Part shown: in pieces, positions 30,883-39,127 of the stretch
Layout: each line of letters opens with the position of its first letter
How positions within the stretch are numbered: the first letter of the stretch is position 1
DNA from: Chloroflexota bacterium
GTDB taxonomy: Bacteria > Chloroflexota > Anaerolineae > Anaerolineales > Villigracilaceae
Direction: 5' to 3'
DNA length: 64,000 nucleotides
Assembly: GCA_023459215.1 (NCBI GenBank)
Contig: JAEWVF010000105.1
Coordinates: 42,340-106,339, forward strand
The notes under the pieces: generated by a model
Database searches by the model: none
Told to the model about the DNA's origin: nothing
What the model saw: only the letters and a program-made list of their open reading frames with translations
Position numbers and translations under genes: made by a program

Positions 30883-32082
30883 ATGAGCAATAAAGTACCT
30901 GAAATCCAGGCCCTGGTGGCCAAACACAAGGATGAAATCATCCAGTTTATGCGCGATATTTGCGCCATCCCCTCGATGGATTCGCAACTCAAGGCCGTTG
31001 GCGAGCGTATCGCTGCCGAAATGACCAAGCTTGGCTATGACGAAGTCCGCTTCGATAAGATGGGCAACATCATGGGTCGCATTGGCAGTGGCAAGCGCGT
31101 CATTGTTTACGACTCGCATATTGACACCGTCGGCGTTGGCGATCCTTCCGCCTGGGAATGGGATCCCTTCATCGGCAAGGTTGAAGACGGCATCTTGTAC
31201 GCCCGCGGCGCTTGCGACGAAAAAGGCTCGACTCCCGGCATGGTCTATGGCCTGGCTTTCGCCCGCGACCTGGGCCTGCTTGATGGCTGGACTGCCTGGT
31301 ACTTCGGCAATATGGAAGAGTGGTGCGACGGTATCGCCCCCAACACCTTTGTCGAAGTGGACCCCAAAGTGCGCCCCGACTTCGTCGTTATCGGCGAACC
31401 GACCAAGATGAATGTCTATCGCGGGCACAAAGGCCGCCTGGAGATGAAAGTCACCGCCAAAGGCCGTTCGGCCCACGCTGCTTCCAACCATTTGGGTGAC
31501 AACGCTGTCTACAAACTTTTGCCGGTCATCGCTGGCATCCGCGACCTGGAACCCAAACTTGGCGACCATCCCTTCCTCGGCCATGGCAAAATCACCGTCA
31601 GCGACATGAAAGTTCAGACCCCCAGCATCAACGCTGTTCCCGATGAAGCCGTCATTTTCATTGATCGGCGCATGACCTTCGGCGAAACCAAGGAAGCGGT
31701 CAAGAAGCAGGTCGAAGATTTGATTCCCGCCGAATTTAAGGATACCGTCAAAGTGGAGGAACTCTTCTACGATGAACCCTCCTATACCGGTTTTGTTTTT
31801 CCGGTCGACAAATACTTCCCTGCCTGGGCCTACGAAGAAACCCACCCCTTGGTCGAAGCCGGGCAAAAAGCCCGCACCCTGATCGGTTTGCCCGCAGCTC
31901 CCAGCGGCAAGTGGAACTTCTCGACCAACGGTATCTACTGGGCTGGCAAGGCCGGGATTCCTGCCATCGGTTTTGGCCCCGGTGACGAAGAAACCGCCCA
32001 TACCACCCGTGACTGCGTCCCGCTGGCCGACATGGTCAAGGCGACTGAGTTTTACGCTGTTCTGCCGAGCCTGATTCCGTAA
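30883..32082 (+). CDS. M20-family hydrolase, YgeY-like
   Basis: 399 residues. Zinc-binding signatures of M20 enzymes: VYDSHIDTVGVGD, GACDEKGS, GNMEEWCDG, VIGEPTKMNV and the His of ETAHTTRDC. The dimerisation domain insert carries KGRSAHAASNHLGDNAV. The size and the segment INAVPDEAVIFIDRRMTFGE fit the YgeY group, found with ygeW and ssnA in purine-degradation clusters of anaerobes. Its exact substrate is not settled here; ArgE/DapE-type deacylases are related. ATG 30883 has an AGGAGACGAAAG Shine-Dalgarno. Confidence 0.82.
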   Translation: MSNKVPEIQALVAKHKDEIIQFMRDICAIPSMDSQLKAVGERIAAEMTKLGYDEVRFDKMGNIMGRIGSGKRVIVYDSHIDTVGVGDPSAWEWDPFIGKVEDGILYARGACDEKGSTPGMVYGLAFARDLGLLDGWTAWYFGNMEEWCDGIAPNTFVEVDPKVRPDFVVIGEPTKMNVYRGHKGRLEMKVTAKGRSAHAASNHLGDNAVYKLLPVIAGIRDLEPKLGDHPFLGHGKITVSDMKVQTPSINAVPDEAVIFIDRRMTFGETKEAVKKQVEDLIPAEFKDTVKVEELFYDEPSYTGFVFPVDKYFPAWAYEETHPLVEAGQKARTLIGLPAAPSGKWNFSTNGIYWAGKAGIPAIGFGPGDEETAHTTRDCVPLADMVKATEFYAVLPSLIP

Positions 32083-32084
32083 AC

Positions 32085-32146
32085 TTGATATTCGAGACTC
32101 GGTACTCGATATTCGAATATCGAATTTTCGAATATCCAATATCGCC
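32085..32146. repeat. Word-like intergenic repeat (ATATTCGA family)
   Basis: TATTCGAGACTCGGTACTCG, ATATTCGAATATCG and TTTTCGAATATCC in succession: repeated (A)TATTCGA words, partly self-complementary, between the M20 and histidine phosphatase genes. Confidence 0.6.
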
Positions 32147-32153
32147 TACGTTC

Positions 32154-32672
32154 ATGAAAACCCTCGAAATCCGCCGCCACTCCCTGCGCAACCGCGCCCT
32201 GCCTGACCTGTCCGAGGAAGGCATCATGCTTGCCAACCTGATTGGCCTCGAAATGGGCAAATTCAATCGCGTGCTCAGCAGCCCCCTGCCGCGCGCGGTT
32301 CAGACCGCCGAAGCGATGGGCTACGTAGTGGATGAAACAGCCGAATTGCTCTCGACGATGGGCGATGCGGTGGAGTTGGAGTGTCCCTGGCCCGCCAGCT
32401 TTGACGAGTACGCTGCCGCTTCCCGCCAAAACGGCCCGACGACGCGCTACGCTCAACGCCTCGCTGATTTCTATGCCAAACTGGTTGAATCCCTGCCCGA
32501 GGGTGGCGCAGCGCTGGTGGTTAATCACGGCGGCGTGGTCGAACTCAGCGCCATCGCCTGCCTGCCCACGGCAGATTTTGCCGCACTGGGCGATTACATC
32601 GACTATTGCGAGGGTGTGCGCCTGACCTGGGACAATGGCAAGTTTATTAATCTGCAAGTTTTACGCGTGTGA
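32154..32672 (+). CDS. Histidine phosphatase family protein (SixA-like)
   Basis: 172 residues. The phospho-His motif is RRHSLRN (RHS instead of RHG), and the second His is in LVVNHGGVVELSA; LSSPLPRAVQTAEAM is the usual SxxxRAxQTA segment. The short length resembles SixA/YfjR-type phosphatases. It sits between two carbamoyl or purine genes, but its substrate is unknown. No Shine-Dalgarno is visible; ATG 32154 is chosen because the first strand starts there. Confidence 0.8.
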   Translation: MKTLEIRRHSLRNRALPDLSEEGIMLANLIGLEMGKFNRVLSSPLPRAVQTAEAMGYVVDETAELLSTMGDAVELECPWPASFDEYAAASRQNGPTTRYAQRLADFYAKLVESLPEGGAALVVNHGGVVELSAIACLPTADFAALGDYIDYCEGVRLTWDNGKFINLQVLRV

Positions 32673-32712
32673 CCAGTTCACACCTGATACTTAACACCTG
32701 AAACCTGACACA
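32673..32712. repeat. Word-like intergenic repeat (CACCTGA family)
   Basis: CACACCTGATACTTAACACC, TGAAACCTGACAC: three near-copies of an ACCTGANAC word before the transcarbamylase gene. Confidence 0.55.
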
Positions 32713-32727
32713 AAAGGAGTAGTTATC

Positions 32728-33717
32728 ATGCAAACCAATTTCCGTGGCCGAGATTTTATCGGCGACCTCGACTTTACCAAGGAAGAAGTCGAAACTGTTC
32801 TCGAAGTCGCCTGGGATCTTAAGCGCAAACGCGCCCTGGGCGAGCCGCATCCCTACTTGCGCGACAAGGTGCTGGCGATGTTGTTCTTCTTCTCCTCCAC
32901 CCGCACCCGCGGATCGTTCGAAGCCGGCATGGCCCAACTCGGCGGGCACGGCGCATTCATCGACAGCAACACCACCCAAATCTCGCATGGCGATACCCCG
33001 GTCGAGATTGGCGAAATCTTTGGCCGCTATTTTGACGGCATTGCCATCCGCCACTGCGATTACGGTGATGGCAACGATTACCTGAACGCGGTTGCCAAAT
33101 CGAGCCGCGCCCCGGTCCTGAACATGCAATGCGACGTTTACCACCCCTTCCAGTGCCTGGCCGACCTGATGACCATCATGGAAAAGAAGGGCCGCGACCT
33201 GCGCAAAAAGAAAATCGTCGTTTCCTGGGCCTACGCTGCTTCGTATCTCAAGCCGATTTCCGTGCCCCAGTCGCTCATCCTGCAAATGCCGCGCTTCGGC
33301 ATGGATGTGACCCTGGCCTACCCGCCCGAATTCCCGCTCATGCCCGAAATCGTTGAGCAGGCCAAAGAGCAGGCCAAACTGGCCGGAACCAGCTTCGAGA
33401 TTATCGACAGCAAGGACGGTATGACCGAAGCCTGCAAAGATGCCGATGTCATCTACGCCAAGTCCTGGGGTCCGCTCCTGACCACCACCGACAAGGCCGA
33501 AGGCAAGAAACTCCAGGATATGTACAAGGACTGGATCATGGATGACGCCAAGTTGAAGGTTGCCAAGGAAGGCGCCATTTACATGCACCCGTTGCCCGCC
33601 GACCGCGACATCGAAGTCACCTCCTCCGTTCTGGATGGCCCGCAGTCGGTCGTTTTCGATGAAGCCGAAAACCGCCTGCATGCCCAAAAGGCTGTCATGG
33701 CCCTGACGATGAGCTAG
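32728..33717 (+). CDS. Aspartate/ornithine carbamoyltransferase-family protein, YgeW-like
   Basis: 329 residues. The carbamoyl-phosphate site is FSSTRTRGSFEAGM; the second domain has QCDVYHPFQCLADLM (HPxQ) and YMHPLPADRDIEV, where HPLPADR replaces the HCLP of ornithine enzymes. The segment CDYGDGNDYLNAVAKSS is unlike OTC/ATC and recalls the knotted YgeW/AOTC branch. YgeW of E. coli is longer (~396). Together with the YgeY-like hydrolase it suggests cleavage of a ureido compound with capture of carbamoyl phosphate; the amino substrate is not known. AAGGAG precedes the ATG, and a terminator ends the operon. Confidence 0.8.
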   Translation: MQTNFRGRDFIGDLDFTKEEVETVLEVAWDLKRKRALGEPHPYLRDKVLAMLFFFSSTRTRGSFEAGMAQLGGHGAFIDSNTTQISHGDTPVEIGEIFGRYFDGIAIRHCDYGDGNDYLNAVAKSSRAPVLNMQCDVYHPFQCLADLMTIMEKKGRDLRKKKIVVSWAYAASYLKPISVPQSLILQMPRFGMDVTLAYPPEFPLMPEIVEQAKEQAKLAGTSFEIIDSKDGMTEACKDADVIYAKSWGPLLTTTDKAEGKKLQDMYKDWIMDDAKLKVAKEGAIYMHPLPADRDIEVTSSVLDGPQSVVFDEAENRLHAQKAVMALTMS

Positions 33718-33734
33718 GTTCCTGATGTAAACAT

Positions 33735-33769
33735 AAAGAGCAGCCTCCAATTTGGGAGACTGCTCTTTT
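33735..33769 (+). terminator. Terminator of the purine/carbamoyl operon
   Basis: AAAGAGCAGCCTCC and GGGAGACTGCTCTTT form a long stem with one mismatch, then TTTTG. Confidence 0.85.
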
Positions 33770-33789
33770 GCTTTAATTGGTTGCGACTT

Positions 33790-33863
33790 GTCATTTCGAG
33801 CGACAGCGAGAAATCTTTCTCACTGTGTGCAAGATTTCTCGCCGCTACGTGGCTCGAAATGAC
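33790..33863. repeat. Nested palindromic intergenic element (GTCATTTCGAGC type)
   Basis: Outer arms GTCATTTCGAGC (33790-33801) and GCTCGAAATGAC (33852-33863) are perfect; inner arms GCGAGAAATCTT (33806-33817) and AAGATTTCTCGC (33831-33842) are perfect. This layout resembles dispersed non-coding repeats found in several bacterial phyla. Confidence 0.85.
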
Positions 33864-33873
33864 AAAAACGGTA

Positions 33874-35262
33874 CTAAAACGCCGGCAAACTCGCCGCTGC
33901 AATCGACTGCCCGACCCGGCGGCTTTTCTCATCCGGCAACTGGACGTGAATCCGTTTGGCAAGCTCGGGGAATTCCGCTGCGAGCACCTTATGCGCGCCT
34001 TCGAGCAGCATATCGCCGCCGCGCCCGGAGGTGCAGCGCCCCAAAATCAGCACGTGCTTGATGTCGTAGAACTCGGCGTAGTGCGCCAGGGCATAACCGA
34101 GATAGATGCCCATGCTCTCCCAAATCTTGAGCGCGCCCTCGTGACCGGCTTCCAACTTTTGCTGCACGAATTTCAGTTTTTCGGCATCGGTAATATCTTT
34201 GGGAATCTCAATCCCTGCCCGCGGAGCCAGGCGGAAGACACATTGCTGTGAGAAATACTGCGACCCGACGCCAATATCCCCCGACCACTCATCAGCCGCC
34301 GCCGATGGGTTGTAATCGACCGGGGCAAAGGCCAGTTCGCTCAACCAGCCCAGGATATGCCCGTTCATGTCCACGTAGCCGACCGCTTCGCTCGAACCGA
34401 GCGCGATGCCCAGGATGCCTGTATCCTCTAGCGACATCGAACCGGCCAGGGCGGTCACATCGCCATCGTTGATAACCTCCAGCGGTACGCCCAATTCCTC
34501 GCGGATGCGCAGGAACATGCTGCGGATTTCGTCGTAGCGCTCAGTCGGGATGTTGCGGAAGAGCGAGGCCACCATCGGGCGGTTGTCGATGTAAATCCCC
34601 GCCGAACTGCCGCCAATGGCATCCACCCGCGGCATTTTGCTGGCGGCAGTCTTGAGCGCGGTCATGATTTCGGCGTAGTGATAATTCGGGTCGCTGTGCT
34701 TGCGCGGTTCCCAGATAACTTCCTCGCTGTAAATCGCCTCGCCATCGATCACAGCGCTGACCTTGCGGTCGGATGCGCCCAGGTCGAAGCCGATCCGGCA
34801 GCCGTTCAGGTGCCGCCCGAGCGCCTTGCCGCTTTCGCTGGCGGGCGGAACTTCGTCCGCTGTGCAGGAGACAACCGTAAAAGTCTGTTCGTAAACCTGA
34901 TCGCCCATGAAGTGATAATCGAAGGCCCGCTCACCATCCGGGGCGTATAGTTTTTGCAGGTGGGCGGCGATGTTTTCCGGCCCGCCAACGTAAACTTTGA
35001 ATCCGCCTTTGGCCCATAGCATGAACTTGACCAGCCGTTCGGCATAGTACAGGTTCTCGGCCTCGCGCGGATGTCCAGCGGGGAAAACGACCGTTTCGAA
35101 GCGCGATACTTCGCCGTGGGCGCGTTCCAGTCCGAGAACGAGCGGCACGCCGACTTGGGCGGCCTCGGCCCGGAACTGACGGTTGGCCAGCGCCGCCGGA
35201 CGGAATTCCGGTTCGAGCGGCGGGATGAATTTAGGAGCGGCAAGTTGAAGGGAGGTTGGCAT
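33874..35262 (-). CDS. ROK-like / ASKHA-fold sugar kinase
   Basis: 462 residues, longer than standard ROK kinases (~300). The actin-like ATPase core starts near residue 155: IGFDLGASDRKVSAVIDGE (phosphate 1 with Lys in place of Thr), GGSSAGIYIDNRP, the catalytic-type INDGDVTALAG and LGIALGSSEAVGYVD. The ROK zinc motif CxCGxxGCxE is not visible. The N-terminal ~150 residues are of unknown fold. AGGAAC precedes the ATG. A LacI-type operator overlaps its promoter, which supports a role in carbohydrate use. Confidence 0.75.
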   Translation of the reverse strand: MPTSLQLAAPKFIPPLEPEFRPAALANRQFRAEAAQVGVPLVLGLERAHGEVSRFETVVFPAGHPREAENLYYAERLVKFMLWAKGGFKVYVGGPENIAAHLQKLYAPDGERAFDYHFMGDQVYEQTFTVVSCTADEVPPASESGKALGRHLNGCRIGFDLGASDRKVSAVIDGEAIYSEEVIWEPRKHSDPNYHYAEIMTALKTAASKMPRVDAIGGSSAGIYIDNRPMVASLFRNIPTERYDEIRSMFLRIREELGVPLEVINDGDVTALAGSMSLEDTGILGIALGSSEAVGYVDMNGHILGWLSELAFAPVDYNPSAAADEWSGDIGVGSQYFSQQCVFRLAPRAGIEIPKDITDAEKLKFVQQKLEAGHEGALKIWESMGIYLGYALAHYAEFYDIKHVLILGRCTSGRGGDMLLEGAHKVLAAEFPELAKRIHVQLPDEKSRRVGQSIAAASLPAF

Positions 35263-35306
35263 GGCAATGTTCCTGGGATGAAAGGGATGGGGATTACTAT
35301 GATGTC

Positions 35307-35326
35307 ATGTAAGCGTTTACATTATA
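35307..35326 (-). promoter_or_regulatory. LacI-family operator overlapping the promoter of the ROK-like kinase
   Basis: ATGTAAGCGTTTACAT (35307-35322) fits the TGTAANCGNTTACA operator of LacI-family repressors, with one imperfect pair at the centre. The minus-strand -10 TATAAT (35321-35326) touches it and TTCACG lies 17 bp further upstream (35344-35349). A bound repressor would block the start site. No LacI-type gene is in the window. Confidence 0.75.
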
Positions 35327-35375
35327 CATAAAAACCGCCATCTCGTGAATATTTCCCCGCTTTTTGCCTTGCTTC

Positions 35376-37682
35376 TTACAACTGTTTGCGCAGGCGCGCC
35401 CAGGCGCGCTCGGCCTGCCGCGCTTCATTTTTGCCGGGAGCGTTCTTGCTGAACACCGAACGCTGGTACAACTCCGCAATCGTTTCGATGTCGCCGGCCA
35501 ATCCATCGCTTTTTTGCAACCTGACGCTGGCCGCTTTTTTGAGCGCTGCGGCATACTCCAGCGGAGTTTGGCTGGCGGGTGGCCTTGCGCCCAGGTGTCT
35601 CAGCCCGCGCGTTTGCAGGGCGCGGTAAACACGTCCGATGCGCCGGATGGCTGCCGGACGCGGATCGCCCTGTTCGCGCGCGAAGCGGTACAGCCCAAAG
35701 CCAAGTCCGCCGAGCAGCAGCGCCGCCCCGGTCCAGGGCAGCAGCCAGGAGATTTCCTTCAGCCAGCGCGCCAGCCGGGCCGAGGAGTCATCTTCCTCTT
35801 CCGGCAGGTTGAAAGGCAGTGGCTCTTCCCCGGTTGCGTAGCGTTCAAATCCGGGCTGGCCGGCGGTCGGTTCGAACTCGACCCAGCCCACCTGCGGAAA
35901 ATAAACCTCGACCCACGAGTGCGCATCCGCTTCGCGGACGGTATAAACAGCCTCCTGCGGGTCATAGCTCCCGCCAACGTAGCCCACCACCAGGCGGGCC
36001 GGAACGCCGGAAGCGCGCGCCAGGACCACCATGGCCGAGGCGTAGTAATCGCAGTAGCCCTGACGCAGGTCGAACAGGAAGTAATCGACCGGGTCGCGGC
36101 CCGGCGGCGGCGCGGGCACCTCCAGCGAGTACTCGTAATTGGCCCGCAGGTAGCGCTCGATGGCCTCCGCCCGGTCATACAGGCTGGGCGCGGTGGCGGT
36201 GATCTCATAAGCCAGGTTTTTGACCCGCTCCGGGATGGGCGGCAGCGCCAGGTATTTGCTCCGCACCCATTCGGGGTAATCCGGCCAGATTTCGCGCAGG
36301 GTGGCCACATCCACGGTCGGAATCAGCGAATCGACCTGGTAAACCTTGTCCGGGCTGATTGCCCGATACAGGTCGGCGCTGCCGTTGGGCGCCGCCGGGA
36401 AGGTCAGCCGCCCGAGCACGTTGCGCCACTCGGCCTCGACCGGCAGGTTGACGCTTTCGAGCACCCCGGCCCGGAAAACGAGGTTTTCCTCGACGTTGTA
36501 CAGCTCGAAATCGTGCTGTACCCGGCGATAGAATTCCGGTTTTTCGATAAAAAACAACTGCCTGGCTGGATAACTGGCCTGTTCCACTGCGCTGCTGGCC
36601 CAGCCCAGGCCGCTGTAGGAATCGTAGGTATAAGCGCGCCAGTAATAGCGCGGAACTTGCAACTGGATGTCGGCGCGTGGCATGGCTACCAAGTCATAGG
36701 TTTTGACTTTGAAAACCAGCGTTTCCGAGAGCGTAACATCCCCGCTGAGCAGGTGCTCGCGCGGCAGTCCGGCCACAATTCGCTCATTAACTGCGCTGCT
36801 CGAACCGCTGCGGCTGGCTACCGGGGTTCCCGAAATGACCGTTTTGGCCTGGCGTTCCTGCCAGGCGCGGCGAATCTCTTCCACCGAAACCGAAGGGGTC
36901 ATCCCGGCTGCGCTGACCAGGACGAGCGCCAGGGCCAATGCACTGGCCACACTGTTCGAAACGGCGTTTTCGGCGTAATCCAGTTTTTCGCTGAACCATT
37001 GCCGCATCTGGCTGGCGAAATGCACCAGCCCGAGCAGGCTGACGAATAGGAACAGGTTGAGCCACAGCAAACTGGTATTTTTCTGCTGATAAAAATCCAG
37101 GATGATTGCCTGGGCCGCCAGCACGGGCAGGAAGCCCAGCAGGGCGTTTGAGCGGCGCGCCAGTTGCCAGGCGAACCAGCCGGCCAGCAGCCAGGCCAGG
37201 ATCAGCCACATCAGCCCGGCAATCACCGGGTCTTCGAGCATGCGTCCGCGCAGGAAAGCCGCCAGCCACTGGCCCCAGCGCGCCAGCAGTCCGGCGAGGC
37301 GTTCGTTGAGTTCAAAGAGTAGATTTCCCAGCCGGGCGAAATCGAGCGGCTCACGGGTTAGCCAGCCAAACAGGATGGAAAATGTCCCGCTTAACAGGCC
37401 GGCGAGGATTTCGCTGACGCGCGCCGTCAAAAGGGCGATCAGGCCCACCCCGGCGGGAACGTACAACCCCGCCGCCTGGCCGGCCGCTAAACGGCCTGAA
37501 GCCAAGCCCCAGGCGATTAGCGCCCCTGCCAGCAGGCAGGCCAGCAGCCCGAGCGGGGATTCGTCGCCCAGCGCATTTTGGGCATCCAGCCCAAAACAGC
37601 TTAAAACCAGCAGGCTGGCAACCAGCAGCCATCTCTTGCGCGGATGCTCAAGCGCAAACCAGGCCAGGATTTTTTCGATCAT
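35376..37682 (-). CDS. TgpA-like membrane transglutaminase
   Basis: 768 residues. About seven N-terminal membrane helices (to ~residue 250) precede a large outer region with the papain-like transglutaminase core: RQGYCDYYASAMVVLARASG (Cys), ADAHSWVEVYFPQVGWVEFE (His and acidic residue). A further TM (WLLPWTGAALLLGGLGFGLY) and a DUF4129-type cytoplasmic tail follow. The layout matches TgpA/YebA. The start overlaps the DUF58 stop by 4 bp; TgpA and DUF58 genes usually come with a MoxR ATPase, which is not in this window. ATG 37682 is chosen because the first helix begins there. Confidence 0.9.
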   Translation of the reverse strand: MIEKILAWFALEHPRKRWLLVASLLVLSCFGLDAQNALGDESPLGLLACLLAGALIAWGLASGRLAAGQAAGLYVPAGVGLIALLTARVSEILAGLLSGTFSILFGWLTREPLDFARLGNLLFELNERLAGLLARWGQWLAAFLRGRMLEDPVIAGLMWLILAWLLAGWFAWQLARRSNALLGFLPVLAAQAIILDFYQQKNTSLLWLNLFLFVSLLGLVHFASQMRQWFSEKLDYAENAVSNSVASALALALVLVSAAGMTPSVSVEEIRRAWQERQAKTVISGTPVASRSGSSSAVNERIVAGLPREHLLSGDVTLSETLVFKVKTYDLVAMPRADIQLQVPRYYWRAYTYDSYSGLGWASSAVEQASYPARQLFFIEKPEFYRRVQHDFELYNVEENLVFRAGVLESVNLPVEAEWRNVLGRLTFPAAPNGSADLYRAISPDKVYQVDSLIPTVDVATLREIWPDYPEWVRSKYLALPPIPERVKNLAYEITATAPSLYDRAEAIERYLRANYEYSLEVPAPPPGRDPVDYFLFDLRQGYCDYYASAMVVLARASGVPARLVVGYVGGSYDPQEAVYTVREADAHSWVEVYFPQVGWVEFEPTAGQPGFERYATGEEPLPFNLPEEEDDSSARLARWLKEISWLLPWTGAALLLGGLGFGLYRFAREQGDPRPAAIRRIGRVYRALQTRGLRHLGARPPASQTPLEYAAALKKAASVRLQKSDGLAGDIETIAELYQRSVFSKNAPGKNEARQAERAWARLRKQL

Positions 37683-38983
37683 CCCAGCCTCCGCCAGGCA
37701 AAGTCGCCCGGTTTGCGCACCGGGATGGCCCGGCCGGTGGGTGAGGTGCGCCATTCCCATAGTCCGGCCTGGCCGGGCTGCGCTTCGGGCCGGTTGAGCA
37801 GGTCGGGTGTGATGATGTGACAGGTGATGTGATGTTGTTCGAGCAGGGCTGGCAGGCTGCCGCCGGATAGGGGTTGGCCCGCGAAGGTTTCCGCGTCCAG
37901 CCAGAGCACTGTCGGCAGGATGCCTTTGCGCGTTAACATGCTCAATGGGTTGAGCCATTCGGCCCGCCGCGAAGCGGTAATGACCATCAGGCTGGCGTGC
38001 TGCCCGATTTGCGGGCGGATGCGTTCGAGCAGGTCGGCCAGCCGGGTTCTGCCGGGCTGGGCCAGCGCCAGGGCGCGCAAAATCTGCCAGCGCTGGGCCG
38101 GCGATTCCTGCGGCGCGATCCAGGTGAATGGTTCGCCGTTGATCACCATCCCGACCGACTGGCGCGCTTTCAAACCGCGATCGGCCAGCGAGGCGGCCAG
38201 GATGACGGCATGTTCCTCGGTCGAGTTAAACCCGCTGCCCGCCAGAGTGCTTTCTTCCAGGTCGAGCAGAATCCACCAGTCCCCGGCCGGTGCGCCATCG
38301 AAGGTGCGCACGAACAGTTTGCCCATGCGGGCGCTGGTCGGCCAGTGGATCATGCGCAGCGGGTCGCCGGGCTGGTAATCGCGCACGCCTGACGCGCCGA
38401 CGGTCTGTTCCGGGGCGCGCGGCCGCGGGCGGCCATCGCCCTGGTAGCCGCCGGGCGTGATCTCAATTTGCGGCAGCGGCACGACTGGCGGCATGACCAT
38501 CAACGTCGCCTGGGCTGGATCATGCACCGAAACGGAATACAGGCCGAAGGGGTCGGCGCTGCGCAGGCTCGTCCCGCCCAGCAGGTAGATACCGCGCCGC
38601 GCGCAAACGCCCTGGGTGGTCCAACTGGTTACATCCCGCGCGCCGACACTGGTCACGCGCCCGGCGTTGTAGCCCGGCATCGAGGAATGGTCGATGACCT
38701 CGGCGCTGAGCAGCGGGAAAATCCCCTGGTTCTGGACGGTGAAACGCTCCTCCAGCCGGTCGCCGACCTGCGCCCAGCCGAAGCGAATCTCGCGCACGAG
38801 GCGGGTATTCTTGTAGATGGAGCGCGCCCACAGCCAACTGATCAGCCAGACGCTGCCCAGGGTCACGAGCAGCATTGTCCAAACGCGGGAGGGGTCGCGC
38901 CATTGCAGGAATAGCAGTCCCAGCAGGATGGGGGCGAGCAGGGGGGCTTTGAAGCGCATTTGTGCAGTCATCAGGTTAAGCAT
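37679..38983 (-). CDS. DUF58 domain protein
   Basis: 434 residues. Two N-terminal membrane helices (LLAPILLGLLFLQW and MLLVTLGSVWLISWLW), an Ig-like segment, then the DUF58 signature GVRDYQPGDPLRMIHWPTSA followed by GKLFVRTF. Downstream is a degenerate vWA-like part (WWILLDLEESTLAGSG). Such proteins work with MoxR ATPases and transglutaminases in envelope processes; the transglutaminase is the next gene. M5 is a possible alternative start. Confidence 0.88.
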   Translation of the reverse strand: MLNLMTAQMRFKAPLLAPILLGLLFLQWRDPSRVWTMLLVTLGSVWLISWLWARSIYKNTRLVREIRFGWAQVGDRLEERFTVQNQGIFPLLSAEVIDHSSMPGYNAGRVTSVGARDVTSWTTQGVCARRGIYLLGGTSLRSADPFGLYSVSVHDPAQATLMVMPPVVPLPQIEITPGGYQGDGRPRPRAPEQTVGASGVRDYQPGDPLRMIHWPTSARMGKLFVRTFDGAPAGDWWILLDLEESTLAGSGFNSTEEHAVILAASLADRGLKARQSVGMVINGEPFTWIAPQESPAQRWQILRALALAQPGRTRLADLLERIRPQIGQHASLMVITASRRAEWLNPLSMLTRKGILPTVLWLDAETFAGQPLSGGSLPALLEQHHITCHIITPDLLNRPEAQPGQAGLWEWRTSPTGRAIPVRKPGDFAWRRLG

Positions 38984-39021
38984 ACGTGAAAAGGTTCACA
39001 TGCGCAATGAAACAAAATGAT

Positions 39022-39037
39022 ATGTTACCGGTCACAT
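39022..39037. promoter_or_regulatory. Palindromic site between divergent DUF58 and glycerol-3-phosphate dehydrogenase genes
   Basis: ATGTTACCGGTCACAT is a 16-bp palindrome with one imperfect pair, located 31 nt before a plus-strand TAAAAT (39068-39073). It resembles a repressor or activator operator, but I cannot assign a family. Confidence 0.4.
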
Positions 39038-39127
39038 GAATTTTAACCTTTTTGGAGGCTTTGGGCGTAAAATAGTGCCTGAAATCACAAGCCTTTTCTC
39101 TCCCAACTTTTGACTTGGAAAGCAAAT

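Noticed and set aside
30844..32139. 431-codon minus-strand frame
   Set aside because: Antisense to the YgeY-like hydrolase.
35364..37049. Long plus-strand open frame
   Set aside because: Antisense to the transglutaminase gene; no recognisable domain or Shine-Dalgarno.
39110..39127. Upstream alternative start of glycerol-3-phosphate dehydrogenase
   Set aside because: No Shine-Dalgarno, and the homologous region begins after ATG 39128.
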